A stretch of DNA of 64,000 nucleotides from positions 79,979 through 143,978 of the forward strand of contig JAEBUN010000062.1 of assembly GCA_023014365.1 (NCBI GenBank), read 5' to 3'. Position 1 is the first letter of the stretch. Each line of letters opens with the position of its first letter. Shown here piece after piece: positions 43,460-56,194 of the stretch. Source of the DNA: Lepiota brunneoincarnata (lineage: Eukaryota > Basidiomycota > Agaricomycetes > Agaricales > Agaricaceae). Below the pieces are notes generated by a model. It was not told the origin of the DNA, searched no databases, and worked only from the letters and a program-made list of their open reading frames with translations. Both the position numbers and the translations under genes were made by a program.

Positions 43460-45680
43460 ATGTCCACCCACCGCAAGAACTCCCTCGCCCGTGGTCACCA
43501 GAAAATTCTGACCGTCTCCTCCGCCGCAGCTACCACAGGCGAATCATTTAGTGGCTGTCCGATGACAGTCTCCCCAGGCGCTGAGTCCGATTCCCTGGAG
43601 TTTGGAGAGTGCAACACTATTCCCCCAAACCACAAACACCGCACTCTCATTCTATGTTTTGACGGTACAGGTCAGTCGCTTGGAATGCCTCACCCCGATA
43701 TCGCATCCCCGTAGTCTCTTGTGCTCACAACGCGTTTTTTACAACATTCTCTAGGCGACCAGTTCGATGACGATGTCAGTGCTCCAAATATCCACTCATC
43801 AATACAATACATTTGAACGCCTGCAACTGAACAGAACTCGAATATTGTCAATTTCTTCTCCCTTCTGAAGAAGAACGATGCTTCCAAGCAACTTGTCTAC
43901 TATCAGGTGTGCAGTTTCTCATGCCGTCACAAGTACACGTGTTTATAGCTTGCCCTTATTCCCCCAGGCTGGGATCGGAACCTACACAATACCACAAATC
44001 GCCAAACCTATGATGGCCAAGGTGCACAAAGCCCTCGATTCGATGATTGGTATTCACCTGAATGCACATGTAATGAGTGAGTTTGATTGTGCCTTGACTG
44101 ATGTATTGGCTCACAAACCGGTCCATGTAGGCGGCTATGAATTCCTCATGCAAAACTGTACGTACCCCTCTCTCCTGGGAAAGAACGTTTGACTTAGTCG
44201 TGCAGATCAATATGACGATAAGATATTCCTCTTTGGTATATCTTCTACCAAAATTCCGCATGTTTTATATTTTCTGACATTCCCATCGAGGGTTCTCGCG
44301 AGGAGCATGTGAGCGACATCTATCTTGGTAGTCCGCCGTATCTGATTTAATATATAGACACTGCTCGAGCATTGGCTGGCATGTAAGTTGTCGTCATGTC
44401 AATAAAGCCGCCCTGGCTGACAAAACTGGCATCCTCATCAGGATTCACAAGGTTTGTCATAAGCACGTTGCACAGATACAAGGGACTGATCATCCATTTC
44501 AGGTCGGTTTACTACCAAAGTCCAACCATCAGCAAGTACCTTTCGCATACAAGATGTACTCGCGTGAAGATGAAACTGGCTGGAGACAAAGCGCCGCTTT
44601 CAAAAAAGCTTTTTCCATTGATGTCGACATTGAGTTGGTAGCAGTGTGGTAAGCAGCATTTGCAAAGGTCCACAAATTCATCTACTAGACCTCCTGATGA
44701 TAGGGATACTGTTGGCTCTGTCGGTGTGATACCTCGACGACTCCCTTTCACAACCTTCAACACTCACGTCAAGCACTTCCGACAAGCCCTCGCTCTTGAC
44801 GAACACCGTGTTCGCTTCAAACCCAACTTCTTTAACCGCCCGACCCCAGAAGAAGTGGCGCTTGGGCTTAAATGGGGACAGAAGGAGTTCAGTAAAGCTA
44901 GGATTAAACCCCACCGTGAGAAAACCTTACGGGAATTGGAGCGCCAATACACACAGGGTGGCCAGCACCTGACTGATGTTGAGGAAGTCTGGTTCGCGGG
45001 CTGTCACTGTGGTATGTACTCTGATATATCGAGAAAGTCATAAGGCTTACACGTTTTAGACGTCGGCGGAGGTGCAGTAAAGAATGAGGTGCGAAACAGC
45101 CTCGCTCGGATCCCTCTCCGCTGGATGGTGCGCGAGTGCTTCAAGCTCAATACGGGTATCCTATTCGAGCGCAGCATGTTCAAATTCATAGGGATGGACC
45201 CTGATACATTGTGGCCTGAAGTCAGAACTCGACCTTCCCCTGTTTACAAATTCTCTGGAAAGCCCCCTCCACAAACGCGACCTTTCCTAAACGTCCTTGG
45301 CGAGAATGGCATGGTAGAAGAGGACAGAACTTTTGTCAACGAAGAGGAGGAGGAACTTGCAGACTGTAAATCGCCTACAAACGACATGTTAAAATTCGCC
45401 AAGACCTGGTGGTTCCTGGAAATTTTCCCACAAAAGATCCGCTTCCAGAAGGATGATGATACATGGACATCCAAGTTATCGTGAGTCATAAACTCCTTTT
45501 TTCTGGTTTGACAGCTTATTGTGATCTACTTCCAGTATAAATCGTGGTCGCGGTCGTGTCATACCGAAGCAAGCTACCGAAGGGGTCAAGATCCACCGAT
45601 CGGTCAAAATGAGGATGGAGATGCTTGAATACAAACCGCGAGCACGTATCAATTTTGCTAAAGTCCTCTGGATTGACTGA
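43460..45680 (+). CDS. DUF2235 alpha/beta-hydrolase (13 exons)
   Basis: ATG at 43,460 (MSTHRKNSLARG). Splicing gives a continuous protein of roughly 500 residues. Exons include very small ones: 43,755-43,774, 44,291-44,308 and 44,442-44,451 (10 nt). Family motifs are in order: TLILCFDGTGDQFDDD, AGIGTY, the nucleophile elbow GFSRGAYTARALAG formed across three exons (about 44,235-44,382), VAVWDTVGSVG, and FAGCHCDVGGG with the likely catalytic Asp/His. DUF2235 proteins share the lipase-like fold of bacterial Tle1 phospholipases; fungal members are common and mostly uncharacterised. I see no signal peptide or membrane segment, so it is probably cytosolic. The substrate is unknown. The stop is TGA at 45,678. 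Confidence 0.92.
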
Positions 45681-47769
45681 GAACCCAATCACCCCATGTT
45701 GACACCCATTGTATCTTACGAAAGACCTATTTACGATTATTTTTAAAGATCTTTAACCCGTGGCTGAAATTCTGTACAAAATCTTGTATCAATAGAATAG
45801 AGACCTTGAGCAAACACTTTGAACGACAATTCTTATCTAACTCAATGTAACAGTCGTCTGGCTCCAATTTGGCGGTCACATATTCATGTTTAGTGACTGG
45901 AGCCAAGGAGTCGTGTACGGGGACTCAACTCACGAACTACACAAGTATTAATGGGAGAGAGCAGAGAATCCCCGCGCTCAGAGTGCAGAGTGTTGACGCA
46001 TGATTGACGTCTGATTTGAATGTGTATGACACTCAATGTGAGCTAAGGCGTGAGTAATCGCCGAGGGGCACACTTTATTATGGGCTGGAACAGCCAACCG
46101 CGGATGTGGTTGAAAGCCCACTTGTAAACAAATATTGGTACGTAAGGCGGTGGTACTCTGTGGGGCTTCAAGCTCCACCCCACCTAAAGTTGGGTGGCTC
46201 TCGCTCATCCCAAAAAAAAACGGGGTTTGCTAAAGATCTCTAATAGATTAGAATCGTCGGATATATCCAGCCCTACGCCCGGACGACTGCAGCATCGCAC
46301 TATTATACAGGAACAATGTCAAATCTTGCAGATCCCAGAGATTCAGCTTATCCAAATCCAGTTTCAATTTCTCTTTGATACCAGCACTTGACTCTCTCCT
46401 GGCGGTGGGTGTTTCATCACCACTTGTTGCCGGTAGCCGGGTCGGCAAGGAGTGCTTTGTTCGGGTCCGTCGCGCGGTTCATTTAGATACAGGCTTGACT
46501 TTCTCCGGGAATTCCCTGGCCCGGCATATCAATAGCCTACTTCTGTCCTCGTGCCTCGTTACCGTGATCAGCCTATAGAATGGGGGCCGGTGCGGAGACA
46601 TTAGCCACCGGTGGGGATAGCGAGAAGATGCCTGTATAATTGTATCTTGTCCGATAGGCTCCACGGTCCTCTAGTGCACAGCATGACCTCCAATATCTAG
46701 TGGGGCCACGATAGAGAGTCACAGTATCTCCGGCAGGGCTTCGGGAAGGCGAGATAAGAGATCTGAGAGAAATGAAAATGCTTCAACTTTCAGGGATGTT
46801 CCAATAAGCCTTGTGGTATATAGTATATTAATACAGCTGCGTGCACTTTACATTTTCCGGAGATGAAGCCATATGACGGGAGGAGAGGAAAAGAGAAAGC
46901 GCTCTTCCTAACGGACGTTTGGTTATTAAAACACTATGGGATGCATTTCATGCATGCAGCGGAAGAGACAACTCGGATCAGAATGCCCTCAAGTGTCGCC
47001 ATTGTCATGGAATCACGGGGGAAAATCTGATCGGAAACATATGCGTCGACCTATCAACGCGCAAAGACTGCCATTCTGAATCCAGAGAACGACGCAAACC
47101 CTCGGACACCCTCGATGTACCCCGTACCCCCAAGTATTCGGTTCTAGCCTAGCGAGGTTGGGAAATGAACGCACACCCAATCCAACCAACCACCTACCGG
47201 TAACATGTTAGAGGAGTCGTCGAGGTGACATCGTCGGTCAGTCTTTGCTGTTCAGCATAATAATGTTGCGCAACGCAATACACTTTCGGATAGAACACTC
47301 ATTTTATACGCAGACTTGAACTATTCAGAGGCGCAATACGTCGCAGTGTCGATACGCTGAGGTGCATTGCCAACGTCTTGCCGCGCGCGTTCGTGGAAGG
47401 AAGAAGTAATGTTTTCCCATGATCACAAGACTTTCTTCAGTACTTAATGGATGAGTTGGACTACCCTCACCAGGGCTCCCTTTCTAGCCCGCTCTTCACG
47501 CTTCAGAAGGCTGGCTTCGTTTAGTCCTCGGCCCTGCGGGCCGCCTAGGATCTTACTGTCCCGTATCGTGTGGTAATTTTGACTAAAGCCGGATACTCAC
47601 ACCACCACGCGATTTCATGCGGGCCTTCTGATGCGCATGACGATCAATCGCGGGAGACGACTGGGCTACTTAAAACCCAATTACCCCGAGGTTATGGCGT
47701 CCTGAGGAGCCCAGAAATTAAATAAAGGCGACTCTCTTCATCTGAGAGTACCTTTCCCCGACTTTCGTC
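45681..47769. other. Intergenic, 2.1 kb
   Basis: No gene recognised; the frames present are short, lack domain features and overlap on both strands. An AT-rich leader (AATTAAATAAAGG at about 47,716-47,728) lies before the next ATG. Confidence 0.45.
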
Positions 47770-50082
47770 ATGTTCCTTTCAACTGCCTTTCTGGTTGCTC
47801 TATACTTGGCTACCGCCGCCGCCGCTTGGAATACGTTTGTGGTCCCACATTCGCCAGGACAAGATGATACCCCTACATTATTGGAAGCCTTGCCCACCTT
47901 GACTGCCAACACAAGCATTGTGTTTCAGAAGGGAATCACGTACAACATCTTCACTCCCATCAAGTTCCCGGTGTTGAACAATGTAGAAGTTGTGATTGAG
48001 GGGAACTTGACGTACCCGACGGATATACCGACTATACAAGGTGCGGGGAAATATTTTGGATCAACTCAGGGTCCTCATGTTTCTTCTATAGCTATTGTCG
48101 GATCTTCTGTATGTATGGATATAGTCATTGCTGAGCAACTCTCTGAGAAATATTACAGCGCTTTCCAGGACACTGGTTTGTTCCGTTCCCTCTTTCACGC
48201 TATTATTATTCCCAATGGTGAAACAGGCTTGCATTTACCGGAGGCAAAAACGTTACTTTGAGAGGCACCACTGACTCTCAATGGGGTTGGATCGATGGTC
48301 ATGGGCAAGCGGTAGCTTTCAACTCTTTTGGAAAAAAAATTAGTCAAGCCACTCATCAACTCTTCAGTGGTGGGATGCACAGATCCTCGTCAACCGCCCA
48401 CACGGGATATCCTTCGCCAAAATCACAGACGGTGTGATTCGAGATATCAAGATATGGAAGGTCAGTGGAACCATTATCCATGCAATCACTTACTTCATAA
48501 TGCTTCATGATGCGGCAGCCCGTGGCTTGGAATTTTGCGACAAGTGGATCTGTGAATCTCCATGCGTTCAACAATCGTATTCATGCACTCTCTGATACAA
48601 ATGTAAGCACCCAATGTGACGATGGTTAATTTCCTGACCTCTGAAGGCTTAAGTAGTCATTCCCCTTCAATACGTACGTCCCTTAGCTGGCAAACCACCA
48701 TGTCAGGATATTAACGAGCTGAGCTCCGCATTACAATAGCGATGGTACAAAAGCCCAGACTTCCGCTCTCACGGTAATCTCATAGAATCCCGTAGGCTTC
48801 TCCGCTGGAGGTACAAATATGCTCTTCGAAAAAAACTTCATTCAAAACGGGGACGACTGTCTGACCGTTGGGAGCGGCGCCAAGGACATCGTTTTCCGGT
48901 TAGGTCAAACTCTTATTCACAGAAGACAAGTATTGTCCTTGACTGAGCCGTAGAGACTCCTACTGTGAGGGTGGTCACGGACTTTCCATTGGTTCATTGG
49001 GCAAGGGTGGCCAGATTGCGGATGTCCAAAATGTCTTGTGGGTCCCATTTAGCATTCCACTAATGAATGCTCAGTAATTCCTCTAGGATCGAAAACGTTG
49101 TCATGGTTCGTATCTACATTCAGCACGCTAGTGTGTAGTATTCCTGGATGAATCTGTGGGGTGTTATAGGTCAAATCTCTCTATGCGGCGCGTTTTAAGA
49201 GCTGGACAGGTGGAAATGGTGTAGCACGCAAGTAAGTTATGGGATCTCAGATGATGAAATTTCCCTTAATACCCCTCGGAGCATCACATGGAAGAACATC
49301 GCATTCTACGACGTACTCTTCCCGGTATGTGATCAATATGCCCTTCTCCTTCGCTACGTCTGATTCCCTATTCTCTTCAGATTTACATCACTCAAAAGTG
49401 AGCCCACCTTGATACTCTAACCAAAAGACGTATCTAAATCGTAGTTCCACAGCTACTGGGACCAGAACGTGAGTCCAACAAAACTAAAATAATATGGTTT
49501 CTGATTGCCTTTCCAGCTTGGCACCCGCCCTAATGTCACCAACCCTAACAACACTCATGTCGAAGACTTCTTGTTCGAGAACTTTGTAGGCGAAATCAGA
49601 GAGTGAGATTGCGGCGAGCGAGCAAACCCTAGCTTGACAATTGACAACCAACATATCTATCAGTACATCCTTCGTGGAGGGATCCTGTGTTACTGATCCA
49701 TGCTGGTGAGCTTTCCATACCCGAAATCCGTTGGCGAAACATGTCTTCTTTCTCTCATAGGTATTTCGTCCCGAATGCGACAGGCAAGGAAGTCGCGATA
49801 TTTGATTTATACCCTGATACCGGTCTGTCTCTCTGCCGCTGGAACAAGATCTCCGTCTTACCCGGCACATGGTAGCCTTAAATATCCGCACGGAGAAAAT
49901 ATTTGCTAAAACCAAGACCGGTTCACCAGTTGACGTCATGTGTGATCCTGCCACAGTGGGTTACTTTGGATTTTGCCTCCTAAAAAGTATTCACCAAGTC
50001 CGGATTACTGGCCAAGGTCTCCAACGACGTTGGGTTCAAATGCCTGGATGGACAATTCGTGCGTACTGCTGCAGGACTGTAA
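47770..50082 (+). CDS. Secreted GH28 family polygalacturonase-type pectinase
   Basis: A signal peptide (MFLSTAFLVALYLATAAAA) opens a many-intron gene (at least ten introns). Parallel beta-helix glycosidase features appear in order: FTGGKNVTLRGTTDSQWGWIDGHG, the YNSDG motif (usually NTDG) split by an intron at about 48,755, NGDDCLTVGSGAKDI with the Asp pair, GGHGLSIGSLGK, and the RxK element as ARFKSW. The Cys-containing tail has SFVEGSCVTDPCW and VDVMCDPAT, and it ends GQFVRTAAGL at TAA 50,080. Catalytic residues are all present, so activity on pectic homogalacturonan or rhamnogalacturonan is likely; endo versus exo mode cannot be settled. It acts outside the cell in plant wall breakdown. Confidence 0.9.
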
Positions 50083-50836
50083 TACGAACTGGAAAAGTCT
50101 CGGAATAGATATCCCATGAGGGATCTGTATCACCTTCGTCGCAGTTTTCAAAAAAGAAACAACGTAGAAAGTTTTACTATGGATCGCAGCGCAGAGTATT
50201 GACACTGACACGAAACCTGATGAAGCGTAGCCGCCGACATCTCACTTGATCAGCGGCATCAGCGCGGGTTATTCGCTAGGTCTATTACACCTAGCAAAGT
50301 CCGAGAGATCCGAGCCCATGCCATCAACCCTCGGAAGGGGGGGGACTCAGCTGACGAAGACATGCCCAAGCGCCTTCTCTTCTGTGATGTTTTGAAAACT
50401 CGACCCTAGTCTGAGACTCAGGTACTCACGCATGACTCTGCTGCGGTTCCCCGAAAATTTATGACAGATGTTCTTCCGGTATTACATTATTGAAAAACGA
50501 TCAACAAAGGGCTGCGCAGTACTATAAGCGGTATTCGCGTCTGTCAGGCACCAGGCAGCATCCTATCATACAATGTATATTTCAGGCAATTTCTGATGAA
50601 TACCAATTTTGCCACTCAAAGCCTCTGCGGCCTTCCACATGTTACAGGTCTCTATTCTGACGGATCTTTCTGACAGAGTTACGAACAGAGCGCTCACTAC
50701 TCTTTTACACTTCGTCCACATGGGTTTAATGGTTATATAGTCGGTGGCACGGAAGGAACCCCATACTGCAAGCCAGCTGCTGCCAGCTTCGACAGCCTGC
50801 CCCCTCCACCCCCCACTCACTGCGCCCCACTTCAAA
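50083..50836. other. Intergenic with TATA-like site
   Basis: No gene. TTATATAG at 50,733-50,740 lies about 100 bp before the next ATG and is its likely core promoter. A G8 run is at about 50,338-50,345. Confidence 0.5.
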
Positions 50837-52077
50837 ATGGCGGATTCGAATCCCATCAGGCAGTTCGAACATGCCTATTACATTGGCAACTACATGAGTG
50901 GGATACTCTATGGTAGGCTATATATCTCAACTCTGTGCCGGCTGAATGTAGGCTGACCATATTCAATGCTATGCACAGGTCTCGAGCTCGCCCTGTACTT
51001 TATGACGCTACGAAAGCTCAGAAAAGGCAGGGCCAGTGGCACATCGGTGTCGCGGTTCCTGGTCATCTATAGCACGATAGCCTTGATCCTGCTGACCATC
51101 GATATCTCCTGCAACGCTGTGTGGGGAGAAGAGATGTGGATCGAGGGACGGGAACTACCTGGAGGAGTGCTTCAGTTCTTCACTACCCAGGTCTCGGTTT
51201 GGTACCAAACCCTGGGTTCGACTTCTGTCGTCGCTTTGATCTTTATGGGTGATGGGCTATTAGTACGTTTGATAGCTCTCCCTGGATATCTGATACTAAT
51301 TGCAACCGTGGGTAGTTGTATCGTCTCTTCATAATTTGGGGATCAAACTGGCTTGTGATGGTCATTCCTATTCTAACCTACCTTGCAGCTTTTGGTGAGT
51401 TGGGTTGACAACACGCTACCACTGTGTGATTGATGGGTGTGTGTGTGATTGATGTCATGCCTCCTCAGCGTTGGCCATCATCCAGCTCGTGGTTGCCGGA
51501 AAACCGGGCGGCAACTTCTTCGGTGGGAAGAGTATCAACTTTGGCACACCATATTATGCTCTCACCATAAGTCTCAACATCGTCGTTACCATCTTGATAT
51601 ATGGCCGTCTCCTCCGTCTCATCAAGGCACTCAACCAGACGGCAGCGTCCGACAACAGGACGTCAAGATTGTACACCGGGCCCGGAGCCATCTTCATCGA
51701 GTCTGCGGCGCTATACAGTCTTGCCGGTATCATGTTCCTCGTGCCTTACGCCCAAGAAAGCATGACAGCTATCGGGTTCGGTCAAGTATGGGCTAAATTG
51801 ACTGTGGGTAGAAACTGTTGTCTATCACTGTGGTTGCATCTGAAGCTGATTGGAAACGTCTTACCCCCCCCTACCCGTCGACTAGTGTATATGTCCCCAA
51901 TTGATCATTCTCAGGATGGCTGGCGGCCGAGCCTGGAATAGGGAGAGAGTGACCGAGGCGGAGAGTACTATGTTTGGGACGATAAACGCTCCCCAGCCCA
52001 GTACTGTCATTGATGCTGAGAAGGCGGAGCATGACGACAATAGCAGGAAAAGTAGCAATTTGAGCCACCATACATAG
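50837..52077 (+). CDS. Multi-pass membrane protein, DUF6534-like
   Basis: ATG at 50,837 (MADSNPIRQFEHAYYIGNYM). Introns lie at 50,913-50,978, about 51,270-51,317, about 51,394-51,468 and about 51,803-51,879. Six or seven hydrophobic helices are visible (for example ILYGLELALYFMTL, LVIYSTIALILLTIDI, SVVALIFMGDGLLLYRLFII, MVIPILTYLAAFALAIIQLV, ALTISLNIVVTILIYG). A hydrophilic C-tail (RERVTEAESTMFG...SNLSHHT) is predicted to be cytosolic. This layout is that of a large basidiomycete-expanded family often labelled DUF6534; its function is unknown, with receptor-like topology but no proof of signalling. Confidence 0.85.
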
Positions 52078-52873
52078 CGGGTGGTACGGATTCCATGTGT
52101 ACTATAGTACATACATACGCCCCAAGAGCTTAACGCTCCAAATTTATAAAGTGTTATTTGTTATTGAATGATGTGAACGGCACCTTTAGTTTAGGCTCTG
52201 TATAAGTGGACAGGTTGGAGGGGCATCCGTCAACCGGTTAGGAGCATGATGTCAGTTGATAGTTCCCACTGGAGCGCATCTACCCGTCGCATACGCCTAT
52301 TTTGCTTCCAGGACAACAAATAGATAGCTAAAGGAATTCAGCACCACACCGGATCCTTTTCGGGGAGCGGCGGACGAAAAGCTGTGACCAGTGCCGTTGC
52401 TCGTAAAACCCGCTAGTGGACTAAAAATCCCCTCGCTGACGACAAATAGCAGCTAGAGACTGCAGTTTGGACTACTGTAGTACTCCCACTCCTGTGATTT
52501 CTAGTGCCAAAAGGAGAATTTCATCTGTGTCTGTCCGTCGCGGTTCAACGTCCGTTGATGCCATCACGTTCAGCACTTGCATCGTTATCCAGATACCCAA
52601 GCTCGGCAATTCTCGATATCCCAAGAATGAATCTACTCTGCCAACCGTGCCAGGTCGCTGCGCCTTTGAATGAAACGGCGCAAGGGGGCAGTGAAGGTTT
52701 TCAATCAAGGTGTTGAGGTATGATGGCCTATGACTCCGAGCGTGCTCGTGATTTTATTATAGATCGCGGAGGATGGATATAAACCTATAGACTGAAGACC
52801 CTATAGCATTCAGAAACATCCCGGAAACCAGACTACTTTTTCAAACCCAGAACTACCGCTTTTACATTTTTCA
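52078..52873. other. Intergenic with TATA box at 52,778
   Basis: No gene recognised. TATAAA (52,778-52,783) lies 91 bp before the ATG of the next gene. Confidence 0.5.
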
Positions 52874-53240
52874 ATGGCTCAATTCAAGCTTTTTTCCCTT
52901 CTTGCTCTGGTGCTCGGCATGCCTGCAGTGCTCGCCGCACCATTCGTCAATCCATATGCTATGCTAATGTATGAAATAATTATACTACAAGCTTACCAAA
53001 AAGGCTAACCACTTTTCCGTAGATGTAAACTCCACCGCGGTTCTACCAACAGACTCGCAGGGGTCGTCTACAATCATAGATCCGAGCGCGGTGTCATCAA
53101 CCGCATCAGCTCTTCCGCCAATCGCAAGCAACTGCCTTCGCTGTCATGCAGCGTTTCTGAGAGTGGCTGATGATGAGGAAGATGACGAGGACCTCAAGCT
53201 TCTTCGCCGTTCCTGCGTCCTCTGTCGACAGGAGGCGTAG
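52874..53240 (+). pseudogene. Small secreted acidic protein, reading frame lost at the intron
   Basis: Exon 1 (52,874-52,968) encodes a signal peptide (MAQFKLFSLLALVLGMPAVLAAP). The intron 52,969-53,022 has good borders and a GGCTAACC branch site. Downstream, the protein-like frame (VNSTAVLPTDSQGS ... LRCHAAFLRVADDEEDDEDLKLLRRSC) is out of phase with exon 1, while the in-phase frame is Arg/Ser-rich and ends about 50 codons later. Its relative at 54,651 has the intron in phase 1, which the downstream frame here would need. So exon 1 has an indel, or a non-canonical donor is used. The conserved tail motif C-x3-AFLR-x-ADD...RR-x-C marks the family. Confidence 0.6.
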
Positions 53241-54650
53241 CGCCTGCATACGCAGTGCATCAGTTCGAAATGTTGGACAGACCTTAATTTATTATTCTAC
53301 ACGCTCCTTTGACATTTGTATAGCTACTCACCTCCATAAGTGTCTCGACTCGTGTGCTATATTGATATATTTATGTAGATAGATAATATTTATCTCGCCC
53401 GCTGTATACCGCAACTGTGATTATAATAAGACGTCATGGAGATGGAGAGCCTAGGCCAATACGCCATCAAAACCACACGTGACACCCATCACGTCTCGAC
53501 CCTGACAATATTTGACGCACTCCGACTTGATGTTTGTTAAACAAACCAACTAGCGGACGCATTGCCTCTTACCGAGCCCATCTCTCACCCGACGACGCTA
53601 TCCAACTATCCACCCCTCCTGAAACCTGTGGACCTTGATGTTCGTTTCCTATCATTCACAGCCCCGGAATCGCGCGGTCCAGCGTACCTTGGGAAAATTG
53701 CGCTGTGGACCAGGTAACCGTTTGAGCAGCGCAGCACCACCGCCGCCAGCGCAATGATGAGGCTCAGGCAAGGCCGCCCTTTGTTTTGCAACTCCGTTTA
53801 TCATCTCCGGCCGCGACAACACATTGCGTTTCGCACAGGTGGACCCTCAGTGCGGAGGGGATTCGGCTCCGCAATCCTGGCCTTGGACATATGAGGCTGT
53901 GTGAGACAAAGTGGCTTTGTGGGACCTATCTCTCAATCACGCCGTATGTCCTACGTGTCCCGAACTGCGTGTCCAGCCATCTGTAACGAACTATCCTGGT
54001 ACACGACTCACTCGGCTTACAAATCCTGATCCTCTTGCGCGTCGAAGCGGTGCGACTCATTCCAGCGGCAGCGCAGCTGATTTCGAAATGACTCAAAGGC
54101 CTTGTTCCTGTGCACGATGGATACGCACGGGGGCCAGGCACGAGGATCCGCAACCCGCTGCATAGTGTCAGGAAGGAGAAACACCCTTTGGGAGCGGGAG
54201 GATCTCCGCTCATCCGGGCGCTGTTGAAACGGAGTTTTCGCCCCGCTTCTCAGGTTCCTTGCCAACTATTCTCTTCCTGGGGCTGTTGCTTATGAGCCTC
54301 GGCTCTTCATTATGCTGTTGATGGGATTTCGGACGAGCGGAGCGAGATGGACGGCTAGCGGGCGTTGGCAATCTAAGTATGGTGACTATCAGCTCCCCCC
54401 GACATCACGCAAAGGGGGCTACCACAACAGCGCCCCAGCCGCGACTGCTCAATGCCACCTGACTCATCCTGACTGTTGAGCAGTTCATTCAGTCAATTGC
54501 TGTGAAACTCGTATCTGCATTTCAAACAGATTACTATTATTATAGATTATCCTGGTAGGTATAAAGTCTGTCGTCATCTGGGAGGTTGGAAACTCATTCT
54601 ACCTTCATTCAGTAACACCTCAACCAAAGCTTCTCATACATCTACTTACA
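53241..54650. other. Intergenic; core promoter near 54,560
   Basis: No gene recognised in 1.4 kb. TATAAAG at 54,560-54,566 stands 91 bp before the next ATG, the same distance as the TATA box of the relative at 52,874, so the promoter layout is conserved. Confidence 0.5.
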
Positions 54651-54950
54651 ATGCGCTTCTTCACCATCTTCTCCACCCTCGTCGCTCTCGCTACCCTTGC
54701 AGGGGCTGCTCCGGTTCCAGCACCCCAAGGTACACCTAGCCCGCATTTAATTGAACCAACCTCTCAACTAATACCATCTCCAGCAGGGACAATGACCACA
54801 ACAACGGTGGCAACGACCACCCGCACACCCTGGGCTCTCCCAACGGCAGGGCAGACAAACCCCGGCGTCCACTGCGACCCGGCCTTCCTCCGTGCCGCAG
54901 ACGATGACGACTCGGAAGATGCAGAGCTCTACCGCAGGGCTTGCACATGA
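54651..54950 (+). CDS. Small secreted acidic protein, relative of the 52,874 gene
   Basis: ATG at 54,651; a signal peptide (MRFFTIFSTLVALATLAGAAPVP) is followed by one intron (54,730-54,786, phase 1). The mature protein is short (about 60 residues), Thr-rich, and ends with CDPAFLRAADDDDSEDAELYRRACT. The tail C-x2-AFLR-x-ADD(acidic)-x-L-x-RR-x-C is shared with the neighbour. With two Cys it could form one disulfide. Small secreted proteins of this kind may be effectors or wall-associated; no function is known. Confidence 0.7.
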   Translation: MRFFTIFSTLVALATLAGAAPVPAPQGTPSPHLIEPTSQLIPSPAGTMTTTTVATTTRTPWALPTAGQTNPGVHCDPAFLRAADDDDSEDAELYRRACT

Positions 54951-56194
54951 AGACCGTCTTCAATGGTTTCAAACTCGCTCTTCCCCCTATTTATTGCATC
55001 ATCTATCTATTTAATTCGGCCACCTCTTTCCCCGCCCGCATATACCCACCCGCCCTCTCTCTCGACAAACCCATAACACCTTAATCCTGGGGCTTTCCCA
55101 CGTCCTTTGACATATAGCATTTCGACCATCCACCCCATCAAATGATTTTATAATATCATTTTATTTCCAACCCTCTTGTCATGGACACTCGTTTTTTTTT
55201 TGATCCCATGTATCCCTTTCTTCTCCATCATCAAACAATCTCACCCTCTCCTCTCCATACCAAATTGTATCAATGATAATACTCCTTGATTTTATTATTT
55301 TCATTTTGTATATGCCATGTATCCGCATACATATCTCAGTTAGCTCTATTTATATGTAGTTGTTGCGTGTATATTTAAAATAGCCCCTGCATTCTGGCCT
55401 GTGTTTATAATACATATCTTGATACGTGCATATCTTCAATCCCTTGATCAAGTCTATGCCCTGCTGGAACCTTGACAACGCCAGTTGGCTAAAACATTAC
55501 TCTGTGACGTTCTCATTATCCGAGTCAAACAAAACACTCGGACCCGGTTCATCGGAAGTGGCGAGATGTGATCGGAGCAATATGGATCAAGCTAAGGATC
55601 ATTAAGGAGAGGGGAGGGTCGGACGGTGGGGGTGTGGGGCATGGCAGGGGAAAGGGAGGTTACATACGCAGGTCTGGTGCCTACCTGCGCAGTGAGGACA
55701 GAGTACCTGGGCTGGGCTGCGGTGAAGGGTAATAATAAATAGTGGTCTCCATGTTTCAGCCACCATCGCATAGTACATAGATATATATTGCATTAACCGC
55801 GATCCGTAGCAGCCTCTAATCGACTACAATCACAAATGCATACGAAGGTATCCACCCGTACCATGTACAAATACAATAATGGCTCGTAAACACGTGTGGT
55901 GAAGAGGTCGACATATCAGACCGTCGCATCATGTAGCTGCTCAGCATGATCGGTCGACCTCCCCGGAAGGGGAGGGGAGGGGAGAGGAGGGGAGGGGAGG
56001 GGAGGGACATTAGATAGTCAAGGGGAGGCAGTGGGGGGTGGCAGTGAGAAGCAATATTAGATCATACAAGAGTACATTCAGAAAAGAGAGAGCAAAGGGG
56101 AGGAGAAGCGGGAGCGAGGGGCCAGATTAACGTGTATAAGTGAGAGTGACAATAAGAGGCGTCATACAATGACTGATCATCTTATTCTAGTCAT
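54951..56194. other. Intergenic, pyrimidine-rich then G-rich
   Basis: Convergent spacer between the secreted-protein gene and histone H3. A purine repeat lies at 55,969-56,006. No gene recognised. Confidence 0.5.
55969..56006 (+). repeat. GGGGA tandem repeat, G-quadruplex candidate
   Basis: Seven consecutive G3-G4 runs separated by single A or AGA. It lies about 190 bp beyond the histone H3 stop codon. Confidence 0.85.

Noticed and set aside
45978..47152. Short ORFs on both strands between DUF2235 and GH28 genes
   Set aside because: No domain, no consistent splice structure, and no start context; treated as intergenic.
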